From assembly GCA_017995215.1 (NCBI GenBank), contig JAGOJH010000002.1:1-64000 (forward strand): DNA of 64,000 nt, given 5' to 3'. This DNA comes from Thermoclostridium sp. (lineage in GTDB: Bacteria > Bacillota > Clostridia > DSM-8532). Below, one piece after another: positions 45,307-54,105 of the stretch. The notes under the pieces are model-generated. The model was not told the origin of the DNA. It made no database searches and worked only from the letters and a program-made list of their open reading frames with translations. How positions within the stretch are numbered: position 1 is the first letter of the stretch; every line of letters starts with the position of its first letter. The position numbers and the translations under genes were made by a program.

Positions 45307-46752
45307 TTATTGACGTAAAGTTTGAATCATGTCTTTTAAACTCAAATATTCTTTACGGATCAATATCAAATATAAACTGCACCCGGCAAGATAAACAGCA
45401 CCGCCGGCACAAACCTGAATTAAAAGCAGCAGCGGCGGGTTTATCGGCAGGCCGGAAAGCGCATAGGTTACTGCAAACTCTGCTGAACCACATAACAAAA
45501 ATGGGAGAAGCACCTTCACCAGCTGGCCGAAGCTGTAAATCGATCGGATGCGGTACATTTGATAGGCACACACTGCCAGTTCAACGATAAGTGTTCCAAT
45601 CACAGCCCCGGAGGCCCCATAAACCGGGATAAGGATCAGGTTCAAAACGAATTTGGCTGCAGCTCCCAGGGTTACCGATTGGATGAATACCTTCTCCTTT
45701 TTAAAAGGGATCAGATATTGTGTCTGCACAACACTGTTAATGCTCATCGGAATCATTACGATGGCAAGCTCCATGGTTAAGAGTATTGTCGGCGAGAACC
45801 CCGGTCCCAAAAACCATGGCATAAATACTGTTGAAACACCGGCAATGCCAAAGCAAAGAGCACAGCTGACAAAGCTGTTGAATCGAAGAGAATTCCGCAT
45901 TTTTTGCAGGCCTTCCTCTGCTTGTTCCCGGGCAACGAGACCGGATATTCTAGGAAGCATGACCGCATCCAGGGCAGAAAGAATTCCCTTGGGCAGGTTA
46001 ATCATGTATTCAGCATAGGTATAAAATGCAACAATTGCAGTACTGCCGGCCATTACACCGAGCATTATCCTGTCCATCCAATGGTACATGCTCAACGCCA
46101 GCAAGGGGATAAACAGCTTAATATTCGGCAGGATATGGCCTGCGATATCCTCTCTTCGGAGGGTGACTCTTTTTACCTGATGCAGTAAAAAAGGAATCAG
46201 CTGCAGCTGCTCGAACAAAAAGCAGGCTGACATGATCCCGGTGTAGATCCACAAATCCGATTCCGAGTGCACAAAGATAAATACACCTGCGATGATCAGA
46301 AGCCTTGCGATGACACTGCGTATCGTAACAATTTTAAATTTTTCCATCCCGTAGAAAAACCAACTGACATCAAATAAAGCAGACCCTACATACAGCAGCT
46401 GTAACCAATAGATCATCCTGTTCTCGCGGAACACTGTGAGGATCAGCAAAGCAAATATCAGAATGGATAAAACGGAGGTGATCAGCTGCAGGATGAAAAT
46501 ACCCCAAAACACCCTGCTGCGCTTTTCAAGGTCATCCCTGCAGGAAGCGATGCTCCAATTCCCATAGTTATCAAGACCCAGCTTTGCAAGCATGATAAAA
46601 TAACAGGCCACAGTGCTGGAGAAAGCATACAGCCCCACCTGCTCGGCACCCAATACGCGGGCAACGTAAGGGGTTACAATCAGGGGCAGTATTAAAACGG
46701 ACAAACGGTAGATCACACTATAAGTATAATTTCTCTTCTCTTCTGCATTCAT
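45307..46752 (-). CDS. Wzx-like polysaccharide flippase
   Basis: A 481-residue MOP-superfamily membrane protein with about 14 helices. The start YSVIYRLSVLILPLIVTPYVARVLG is typical of RfbX/Wzx lipid-linked oligosaccharide flippases (LPLIVTPYVARVLGAEQVG). Its presence next to PelG, a flippase-like member of the same superfamily, is unusual. It lies 17 nt upstream of the large membrane protein and 37 nt after the LRR-glycosyltransferase, all in one direction. Confidence 0.88.
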   Translation of the reverse strand: MNAEEKRNYTYSVIYRLSVLILPLIVTPYVARVLGAEQVGLYAFSSTVACYFIMLAKLGLDNYGNWSIASCRDDLEKRSRVFWGIFILQLITSVLSILIFALLILTVFRENRMIYWLQLLYVGSALFDVSWFFYGMEKFKIVTIRSVIARLLIIAGVFIFVHSESDLWIYTGIMSACFLFEQLQLIPFLLHQVKRVTLRREDIAGHILPNIKLFIPLLALSMYHWMDRIMLGVMAGSTAIVAFYTYAEYMINLPKGILSALDAVMLPRISGLVAREQAEEGLQKMRNSLRFNSFVSCALCFGIAGVSTVFMPWFLGPGFSPTILLTMELAIVMIPMSINSVVQTQYLIPFKKEKVFIQSVTLGAAAKFVLNLILIPVYGASGAVIGTLIVELAVCAYQMYRIRSIYSFGQLVKVLLPFLLCGSAEFAVTYALSGLPINPPLLLLIQVCAGGAVYLAGCSLYLILIRKEYLSLKDMIQTLRQ

Positions 46753-46789
46753 TTTATTCTTTCTGCTCTCTATAATATGGTTCAGTTAT

Positions 46790-48712
46790 TTATTTCCCGT
46801 CAATTTTGATCCGGGTATGCTTTTCAAATGCAGTCGGTGATATCACGATATCCCCGGCGAATATGACGACATCGGTCAGCATGGGACATTTCCTGAAGGC
46901 CTGATGATTGATGGATAGAACCTTTTTCGGTATTTTTATAAACTTAAGTTTGGAGCACCCATAGAACGTACGAATATTGATTCGCTCCAACGGGTTCGGC
47001 AGTTGGAAGTAAGACAGTGCCTCGCAGTACAGAAAGGCACCTTTGCCTATACTCTCCAGAGAATCTATCTGAAGAAGCGCAAGGGTTTCAAGCTTATAAC
47101 AACCGGAAAATACATACTCTCCCAAGCGCTTCAGGCTGGTCAATACGACTTTATGAAGGTTGCTGCAGCCTGCAAAAGCACCTTCATCAATAAGCTCCAG
47201 GATGCTGTCGGCTCCAAACTCTGCTGCAGAAAGGCTGCTGCAGCCTGCAAAGGCATAACGCGGAATTATACGTATGGCTACCGGAAAAGTGCTGCTGTTC
47301 TGCATATTCTCGTTTCCAAGGTTTCTAAACAACAATTGTCTTAACGAAACGCAGCCCGCAAAGGAGTATTTTCCTATTTGCACCAGTGAGGATGGCAGGT
47401 GAATCTCTTCCAAAGCCCTGCAGCCTGAAAAGGCATACTCACCAATTTTTGTCATCCGGCTTCCCTTTTCAAGAATAACCTGGCGCAAATTGCAACAACG
47501 CTGAAAAGCATGTGCTTGAATCTCCACTACAGTATTCGGAATCCGGATGGAAATCAATTGCTCGCAGCCATAAAACAAACCTCTCTGAACCACTGTGACA
47601 CCAGCCGGGATCACAATGTTTCTCTGCTCGCTGTTCATCGATAATTCCAATGCACTTAGCTGCTGGTAATGTCGGGCTGATAAAAAGGTTACGGTCTTTT
47701 CCCGCACTTTTTCCACAGGGTATACCCTTTCCGGTTTTATAGGCTTTAGAGGTTGGCCTTTGGACATCCGTTGTAAAACATCGCGAAGTCGTAAGCAGTC
47801 TCTGATGATGGAAAGCTCCCTCCGAAGCCATCGAAGGGTAATCCTCATCATAAGCCCCAGTTTCTTCAGCTGCGAAAGAATTGTCCGAACAGGCGCTGTT
47901 ACAAAGTACATCACAATGTAAATCATATAATCCAGCCACATAAAATTGATTTTGGCCAAATGTATCATTCCTGTATAAAACTCCTGTTTCAGCTTCCTAT
48001 CCAAGAGCAGTAAATCCAGATATTTCATGCGAAGCCTTTTACAATCCTGAAGCAAGGTCCATTCATAATCCATATGATCTGAGGTTATTATCGTTTCGCA
48101 CAAATAGTCTTCTGAAACATGGACCCTGTAGTTCCTGCTTAATCGAAGGATCATATCCAAATCGCAATAATTTACGAATTGTCTGTCAAAACCACCCGAT
48201 AGCTGAACGGCTTCAGTGGAATAAATCACCTGGGCTGACATTTTTATCGGAGGATATACAACCCATCTTGCCGGATCCCGGTCAAGGGTCTCAATCAGAG
48301 GGGTTATGGAAACACTGGCTTTTCTCTCATCCCTCAGAAGACCATTCGCACAGGATGCCGCTGCCTCCGGGTTTCCCTTCAACTGATGGATCTGATATGA
48401 AGCCATGTCCGGATCCCACTGATCATTCGCACTTAAAAACGCGATGTATTTTCCCGTCAGGTTTTCAAGCATATGGTTGCGAATTTCAGCCATGGATAAC
48501 GACTGATCCAACTTTAAGTATTGAACCTGGGGATATGAGGACAGATCCTCCTGAAGTCCAAGACTGTATGCGCTATTTTGCTCGTTCGCGTCCACCACGG
48601 TAACCTGAATCGGCGAGTATAACTGCTGAAGAACACTATTTAGTGTATTCAGGAACCTTAGGGAGGTATTCTTTTTTACAACGATGACGACATTCAGCAA
48701 TGCATTTGTCAT
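46790..48712 (-). CDS. family 2 glycosyltransferase fused to BspA-type leucine-rich repeats
   Basis: A 640-residue protein. Residues 1-230 form a GT-A glycosyltransferase fold (NVVIVVKKNTSLRFLNTL, VTVVDANEQ, then YIAFLSANDQWDPD where the usual LDxDD metal motif has only the last Asp). A helical, partly hydrophobic segment follows (about 245-330, IYIVMYFVTAPVRTIL). Residues about 365-635 hold nine or ten BspA-like repeats (IRIPNTVVEIQAHAFQRC, IGEYAFSGCRALEEIHLP, IGKYSFAGCVSL). BspA repeats normally bind extracellular proteins. No signal peptide is present. Its ATG overlaps the stop of the DUF4832-type gene by 4 nt. Confidence 0.85.
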   Translation of the reverse strand: MTNALLNVVIVVKKNTSLRFLNTLNSVLQQLYSPIQVTVVDANEQNSAYSLGLQEDLSSYPQVQYLKLDQSLSMAEIRNHMLENLTGKYIAFLSANDQWDPDMASYQIHQLKGNPEAAASCANGLLRDERKASVSITPLIETLDRDPARWVVYPPIKMSAQVIYSTEAVQLSGGFDRQFVNYCDLDMILRLSRNYRVHVSEDYLCETIITSDHMDYEWTLLQDCKRLRMKYLDLLLLDRKLKQEFYTGMIHLAKINFMWLDYMIYIVMYFVTAPVRTILSQLKKLGLMMRITLRWLRRELSIIRDCLRLRDVLQRMSKGQPLKPIKPERVYPVEKVREKTVTFLSARHYQQLSALELSMNSEQRNIVIPAGVTVVQRGLFYGCEQLISIRIPNTVVEIQAHAFQRCCNLRQVILEKGSRMTKIGEYAFSGCRALEEIHLPSSLVQIGKYSFAGCVSLRQLLFRNLGNENMQNSSTFPVAIRIIPRYAFAGCSSLSAAEFGADSILELIDEGAFAGCSNLHKVVLTSLKRLGEYVFSGCYKLETLALLQIDSLESIGKGAFLYCEALSYFQLPNPLERINIRTFYGCSKLKFIKIPKKVLSINHQAFRKCPMLTDVVIFAGDIVISPTAFEKHTRIKIDGK

Positions 48713-50136
48713 AGTCCACCCTTTAAACCCTTGCGGGGAAACAGGATTACTTTTCTAACCCCATGATTTCTATTTATTTGCACATGACCCAGGCTATAGT
48801 ATCCCTGATGGTCTGTTGCCGAAAAGGTGTTTGCAATCCCGATCGCCTGTTGTGATCGGGGGTCAAAAATTCCAAAGCACAAAAGATATGGGGTTGTATT
48901 CCATTCTTCCGTGGGCAGTTCGGCTTCAAGCTCAACCGGCACGTCCGGCATCCAGAAGCGTGTATCTGTATTCACACCGTATTCGTATAGCTGCGAATAC
49001 TTTGTATCCCGGACAGCTATTTTCACATCAAATCGATGATAACACGGAGAAAAACCCTTATTGCATAACCGGATACCGATCTTGATATGGTTTTCCCTTG
49101 TAGTGTGGGCAGAAAGCTTCACCTCCTGGATGGTAAAGCGATAACCCAAATGTGCTGTGATGTATTCAAACGCGGTTTTGTTCTGCCACAGGGGATCCGC
49201 AGAACCGGATTTGGTGGCTTTCCATTTGTCCAGCACCTGCTGATCATATTGGTCGTGCAGGTAGGATATTCTCATCTTCCTGAAGCTCTCTATGGCCGGG
49301 GCTGCATCATTATACACGTTATCATTAAAAACTTCACCACCATTTGAAACATATCGGCACAGTTCGTTCTGAAACTCCAGTTCATCCTGGCGCACCCATT
49401 TATCTCCGTACTTTTGTGAGTCGCAGGCATAGATGACACCATAGGTTCCAAAATCAGTTTCGGAGGCCAGCAGCCCATCATTGAACAGGGAGAACCGGGC
49501 TTTTTGACGCTCCAGGTAAGCGGTTTCGGAATTGAGTGGCCGGTCGGTTCTAAAGACCATTCTCCAATAGCTGGGGCACCGGAGTGCAATTTGCGTGTCC
49601 CCCCCACTGCAGTCATACAGCTGTTTTGCCAAACGTGTGATATACCTGTCGCTGAGATAGCGGGAATTGTGCATTTCTCCCCAGCTGCCAATAAAAAGAC
49701 CCTGAAGAATGTAAATGCTCCGGGTATATTCTTTCAGAGCTGCCGACAGCTGCTCCATATGCTGTAAGATATCACCGATATCTTTCGGCTCACTGAAGAT
49801 ACCCTTGCCCTCCCAATCGTAAACAAAGCGTAAAATCAGGTGCCTGCCTTTAGAGGTAAAATACTGCAGGATCTTCCTGATGTTCTGCAATGCTTCTGCC
49901 GACAGGGGCTTATCATTAAAATGCAACAGATTAATCTCTACAAGACAAAGCCGATGTCCTGGGTCGATCGCAATCTCATCAAGTGCGGTTCCCTGATCCT
50001 GGCAGGTGCTTTCCGCATAAAAACGGAAGATGGAATACCATCCGCAATAAGGGTTGTTCAAAGCCTCTGCTTTTTCTGTTCTCGGCAGGGGAATCCATTT
50101 CACTTTATTCGCTTTCCCAATTTGCGGCATAATCAT
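48709..50136 (-). CDS. DUF4874/DUF4832-type glycosidase-like protein
   Basis: A 475-residue protein. The N-terminal 300 residues look like a TIM-barrel sugar-acting domain (NPYCGWYSIFRFYAE; HLILRFVYDWEG; ILQGLFIGSWGEMHNSRY), as in DUF4874. The C-terminal 140 residues form a beta-sandwich as in DUF4832 (ENHIKIGIRLCNKGFSPCYH). The conserved GSWGE with its Glu is the likely active-site strand. No signal peptide is visible, odd for a glycosidase acting on an exported polymer. AAAGGTCA precedes the ATG. Confidence 0.75.
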   Translation of the reverse strand: MIMPQIGKANKVKWIPLPRTEKAEALNNPYCGWYSIFRFYAESTCQDQGTALDEIAIDPGHRLCLVEINLLHFNDKPLSAEALQNIRKILQYFTSKGRHLILRFVYDWEGKGIFSEPKDIGDILQHMEQLSAALKEYTRSIYILQGLFIGSWGEMHNSRYLSDRYITRLAKQLYDCSGGDTQIALRCPSYWRMVFRTDRPLNSETAYLERQKARFSLFNDGLLASETDFGTYGVIYACDSQKYGDKWVRQDELEFQNELCRYVSNGGEVFNDNVYNDAAPAIESFRKMRISYLHDQYDQQVLDKWKATKSGSADPLWQNKTAFEYITAHLGYRFTIQEVKLSAHTTRENHIKIGIRLCNKGFSPCYHRFDVKIAVRDTKYSQLYEYGVNTDTRFWMPDVPVELEAELPTEEWNTTPYLLCFGIFDPRSQQAIGIANTFSATDHQGYYSLGHVQINRNHGVRKVILFPRKGLKGGL

Positions 50137-50144
50137 TGACCTTT

Positions 50145-50900
50145 CTATGAAATATTGCCCTTCTGCAACCCTCTTTTCACCCTGATAACCACATTCATGA
50201 TGCTCAGCGGCATGATCAGCATATACGCAAGCTGCTTCAAAAGCCCCGTATGCATGCTGACTCCAGCTGTTCTTTCATACATTATGGCCGGGGTCTCACG
50301 AATCCGAAACCCCAATAGCAGCATTTGAATGATCATATTGGCATCGGGATAAGTATAATCAAAATTTCCAAACCTGGAATAATACAGAAAGGCTTTACGG
50401 TTTAAAGCCTGCAGGCCTGAGGTCGGATCGGTGATGACCCGGCCGGTGAAGCTCTGAATCAACCACGAAAACCAGGAAAGTGAGCACTTTTTCAGCGCAG
50501 ATATCCGATAAGCCTCGCTTCCCTTTAAGAATCTGGACCCAATGACGATATCAGGCATGTTGCCATCAGAATCGGGGGTTCTGAGGCATTCATACAAGCT
50601 GGCTATGTTGCTGACGCTGTGCTGCCCGTCGGCATCCAGCTGAATAACATACTCATAAAGATGTCTCGAAGCGTATTTGTAACCAACCTGCAAGGCAGAA
50701 CCATAACCCAGGTTGAAAATATGCGTGATCAGCAATACATCATAAGACCGTGCAATCTGTTTGGTACGATCACCGGAAGCATCATTGATGACCAGAATAT
50801 CTGCAAAGCTTCTGATCTCAGGTTTGCACAGTTTATCAAACAAGCTCTCGATATTTTTTTCTTCATTATAGGCAGGAATAATAATCAATACCTTGTTCAT
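50145..50900 (-). CDS. family 2 glycosyltransferase (DPM/polyprenyl-phosphate type)
   Basis: A 251-residue GT-A enzyme: IIIPAYNEEKNI, then INDASGDRT, GYGSALQVGYKYA and the metal motif QLDADGQH. This resembles dolichol/polyprenyl-phosphate sugar transferases that load a sugar onto a lipid carrier. The C-terminus has one hydrophobic stretch (LAYMLIMPLSIMNVVI) that may associate with the membrane. I start at the ATG at 50900 with GGGAG upstream; the longer frame overlaps the previous gene. It could supply donor sugar to the large GT-C-like membrane protein. Confidence 0.9.
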   Translation of the reverse strand: MNKVLIIIPAYNEEKNIESLFDKLCKPEIRSFADILVINDASGDRTKQIARSYDVLLITHIFNLGYGSALQVGYKYASRHLYEYVIQLDADGQHSVSNIASLYECLRTPDSDGNMPDIVIGSRFLKGSEAYRISALKKCSLSWFSWLIQSFTGRVITDPTSGLQALNRKAFLYYSRFGNFDYTYPDANMIIQMLLLGFRIRETPAIMYERTAGVSMHTGLLKQLAYMLIMPLSIMNVVIRVKRGLQKGNIS

Positions 50901-50919
50901 GCTTCTCCCGTCCCCTCTT

Positions 50920-52131
50920 TCAGTCGGCCATCGCCAGTAAATCTTCGAGATCCTCCGGATGATCAATCTTTTTTGTCCGGGCTCGCTGTGCGTAATTTTT
51001 CCGTAATTCCGGATGGTCTATCAAGTGCTCCAATTCACGAACCAAATTGTCGACATTTAACGCAAGCAGGACCCCATCATAACCGGGCTCAATCTGTTCG
51101 GTATTCCCTGTACAATCTGATGCAGCAATCGCTTTCCCTAACACCTGGGCTTCTTCAATGGCAATGCTCTTTCCTTCAAAGCGTGATGCCTGCACATAAA
51201 TATCGGCTTGCTGCATATAGGGATAAGGGTTGTCCTTTTTCCCCATCAGAATAAATGAATCCTCTACTCCATGCTTCCTGATTAACGCTTCCAGATTGGC
51301 TCGTTCCATCCCCTCCCCTATGATATACCACCGTATGCGATAACCATCACGAATCATTCTTGCTAAAGCTTTGATGGCAATATCGTAACCTTTCTGATAA
51401 TGCAAGCGGCCAACGGTCACGAGGCGTATTCCGTCAAAAGCATCCGTGAACCCTTTACCCTCTACAGCCTTCTTTAAAATTTCCTCCCTGTCCAGCAGAT
51501 TCCGAAACAATCTTACCTTATCCCTGTATTGCGGGTAAATGCTGGAAAACTTATCTCCCACCGCATTGGAGACTGCATAGATCCTGTCCATCTGCTCGTA
51601 GCAACCCTGATCCATAAAAGGTGTGTACCCGGCCATCTGATAATCGATATGGATGAAAGCTGCCTTGTGGCGGGCGGTTACTTTTTCTGCCAGAAAATAT
51701 GCAGCCGCTCCTTCAATATAGGACACTGCCAAATCGTAGTTTCCTTTCATGGGTTGTCTTCCAACCGCAAGAAGCCTCCAGAGAAGCTTATCGAGTTGCA
51801 GCTTACGGCCTGTCTTCCTTTGCTGACGGATATTTTCTATCATATGTGGGAGCAGACGAATGCCTGTAAATTGATAAAAAAACGAAGCCGCCACAGTGCC
51901 TGCCTTTCGAAGATATCCGGAAAACGAGAATAGGGAGCTTTTGCTGAAATTCTTGTTCAGCACATGAACGCTCTCTGGTACTCGTTCAAACAGCTCGCCA
52001 CAGGGGAGAATGACATAAAGAAAAAGTTCATATTTCGCCATTGAATCCAACCTTTTCAGCAGGTTAATCAAGGCTGTCTCCGCTCCGGCCTGGCCCATGG
52101 TGTTGATGATAAACAGCAATTTCTTCTTCAT
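50920..52131 (-). CDS. family 4 (GT-B) glycosyltransferase
   Basis: A 403-residue retaining glycosyltransferase. The N-terminal Rossmann half opens KKKLLFIINTMGQAGAETALI; the C-terminal half has VTVGRLHYQKGYDIAIKAL and the EGKSIAIEE motif (E-x7-E) that binds the nucleotide sugar. Cytoplasmic, probably adding a sugar to the repeat unit. The start is the ATG at 52131 with AGAAGG six bases upstream, which lies inside the preceding DUF2304 gene: the two frames overlap by 68 nt, far longer than elsewhere in the operon. Confidence 0.9.
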   Translation of the reverse strand: MKKKLLFIINTMGQAGAETALINLLKRLDSMAKYELFLYVILPCGELFERVPESVHVLNKNFSKSSLFSFSGYLRKAGTVAASFFYQFTGIRLLPHMIENIRQQRKTGRKLQLDKLLWRLLAVGRQPMKGNYDLAVSYIEGAAAYFLAEKVTARHKAAFIHIDYQMAGYTPFMDQGCYEQMDRIYAVSNAVGDKFSSIYPQYRDKVRLFRNLLDREEILKKAVEGKGFTDAFDGIRLVTVGRLHYQKGYDIAIKALARMIRDGYRIRWYIIGEGMERANLEALIRKHGVEDSFILMGKKDNPYPYMQQADIYVQASRFEGKSIAIEEAQVLGKAIAASDCTGNTEQIEPGYDGVLLALNVDNLVRELEHLIDHPELRKNYAQRARTKKIDHPEDLEDLLAMAD

Positions 52132-52561
52132 TCTCAACCTTCTCCATATTCTTCTGTTCTCCCAGGAAAGTCAGACTTTGCACGAGAGACTTCTCCGCCA
52201 TGACGATTTTCTTCAGTTGAACATTCTCATCATTTAGCAGGGAAACCTGCATGGCAAGCTCCTGTACTCTGGCAGCCAGCTCCGCGTTTGTCCTGTAGCA
52301 GTTAAAAATACCATAGAATACAAGCATGATGGAGATCGCAAATATGATCGATGGCGGATACTCGACCGAAAACAAGTCTGAAAGCAGGAATACCAGCCGG
52401 GGAATCAGCCCAAACAGGATGATGATCATTCCCCCTATTATCCAGAACAAGCTTTGCTTTTCCGTCATTTTGCGTACGATATTGGCCTTTCTGGCTATGT
52501 AGATAAGCGTAATGCCTGCCAGGCAAACTAAAATTCTAAGTCCTATCGACATGCAATTCAT
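52064..52561 (-). CDS. DUF2304-like membrane protein
   Basis: A 165-residue protein with three membrane helices (about 5-20, 38-60, 70-87), then a coiled-coil segment (NAELAARVQELAMQVSLLND). The pattern fits DUF2304, small proteins found next to GT2 polyprenyl-phosphate sugar transferases in envelope polysaccharide clusters. The C-terminal 35 residues, encoded in the overlap with the downstream glycosyltransferase, are acidic then His/Gly-rich and look non-conserved. Confidence 0.8.
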   Translation of the reverse strand: MNCMSIGLRILVCLAGITLIYIARKANIVRKMTEKQSLFWIIGGMIIILFGLIPRLVFLLSDLFSVEYPPSIIFAISIMLVFYGIFNCYRTNAELAARVQELAMQVSLLNDENVQLKKIVMAEKSLVQSLTFLGEQKNMEKVENEEEIAVYHQHHGPGRSGDSLD

Positions 52562-52574
52562 CCCTTCCTTCCGC

Positions 52575-54083
52575 TTACTTGATTGTTGTTGCCTGGGTTG
52601 CAGCAGAAGCAGTTTCAGTTAGGAGCTCCGCCCCTAAAGCCCCGGTATATACATTGTAAACATCTGCCTTTGGCATCTGTTCATTTACCTGTTTAATTAA
52701 CGTACCCCTGCAAAAAATAAGGTTATCAATGTTCCTTTCAATCCACCGCAGCCTGAAAAACGAGAAGGTAAAAGCCAGAAAGGCTGCAGCTGTAAACCCT
52801 GTCCCATACCATATGGCACTGAACTGAGATGCCAGCACAGAGCCTGCAAGTGATACACCAGCAAAAATTATACCATTAATCATGGCACCCGTACGGTCAT
52901 CGAAGTAGTAAAGAAATAACAGCTCGGAATACATTAAAAACGATATAAAAAAGCCAACTGCCAGCTGCGGATAAATCTCCATGGTTAATCCTGAGAATCC
53001 CATCGTCGGCAAAATACCAATCGCAATAAAATAAGCAACCACCGATACAAGAAACTGAAGATGTACGAGAGAGAGCAGCTGGGAGGAAAGCCCCTGGAAC
53101 ATCCTCTGTTTTGTTTTCTCAATGGTTTCCAATTTACCGCCAATCACGGCCTCCATATAGCCCCGGTATCTTTCATGGAAATGCATCTCCACTCGGGAGA
53201 TAAAAAACACACTGGCCGAAATATTTGTAAACATGGCAAGGGAAGAAGCCATATCATAGGGTTGGTTGCAGACAAAGGTGCTGCGAACCACCAGGTGCCA
53301 GGGCTGTGCCCAGAACACAAAATTGTGAACAAAAAGCCCGAAGGCATAGAGGAAGTTTGAGGCAATCAGCTTCCAGTATATCCTGTAATAATGAAGCACC
53401 TCTCTGTATTTGCAACTGTTTGCAGGGAAATACCGCAGCACATTGGAAAGCTCCAGCGAAGCTATCAGTAAAAAACCCAGGGATAAGGCCAATAACATGC
53501 TGTAGGTAATGGTAAACCTGAAAATATAGTGAAAAAGCAGTGATAATCCAAGAGTCAGCAACATGGAGCAGATAAAATAGACAGAAATCCTTTTGTATTG
53601 CTTCAGGATGGAATTATACACCATCGTGGCAAAGGTCAGGGTACACCCCAGGTACCCCATAAAGGCGGTAAATATATAATAAACTTCTATTTCTCCCACC
53701 ACCACTGCGTAAATGCAAAAAGGAACTGCCAAAAGAGTGGAAAGGGTCAGATTTGTAATCGTTCCTACATAAATGCAAGGCCGGATGTCCTCGTATCGCC
53801 GCTCGTAAATCCTGTCAGTCTGGTACTTCGATAAAACCGAATTGAAGGGAGCTGCAGTTAGCAGAGAAAAAATAAAGATATACAAAATGCTACAGGAAAA
53901 GGTTTCTCTCTCTATATAGCCAACCGTATCAAACTGCAGCAGCTTGAACATTGCCAGTAAGCATCCGATAACTGCCAGCATTGGTGCGATGGTATAGGTA
54001 AAGCTGAACCCAACACCATAGAGGGACGAGGTTATGGTTCGCCTGCCGAATATTTTATTCAGTTGTACGCCAATGCCCGCCAT
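52575..54083 (-). CDS. pelG: PelG-like exopolysaccharide export protein
   Basis: A 502-residue membrane protein with about 12 helices, opening MAGIGVQLNKIFGRRTITSS as in PelG. In Pel systems PelG is a MOP-superfamily protein that forms the inner-membrane complex with PelD, PelE and PelF and moves the polymer across the membrane. The conserved loop EMHFHERYRGYMEAVIGG is present. It lies 22 nt after pelF. The Gram-positive version needs no outer-membrane export genes, and none occur here. Confidence 0.92.
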   Translation of the reverse strand: MAGIGVQLNKIFGRRTITSSLYGVGFSFTYTIAPMLAVIGCLLAMFKLLQFDTVGYIERETFSCSILYIFIFSLLTAAPFNSVLSKYQTDRIYERRYEDIRPCIYVGTITNLTLSTLLAVPFCIYAVVVGEIEVYYIFTAFMGYLGCTLTFATMVYNSILKQYKRISVYFICSMLLTLGLSLLFHYIFRFTITYSMLLALSLGFLLIASLELSNVLRYFPANSCKYREVLHYYRIYWKLIASNFLYAFGLFVHNFVFWAQPWHLVVRSTFVCNQPYDMASSLAMFTNISASVFFISRVEMHFHERYRGYMEAVIGGKLETIEKTKQRMFQGLSSQLLSLVHLQFLVSVVAYFIAIGILPTMGFSGLTMEIYPQLAVGFFISFLMYSELLFLYYFDDRTGAMINGIIFAGVSLAGSVLASQFSAIWYGTGFTAAAFLAFTFSFFRLRWIERNIDNLIFCRGTLIKQVNEQMPKADVYNVYTGALGAELLTETASAATQATTIK

Positions 54084-54105
54084 TTCATGCCCGCCTTTCT
54101 GTTCG

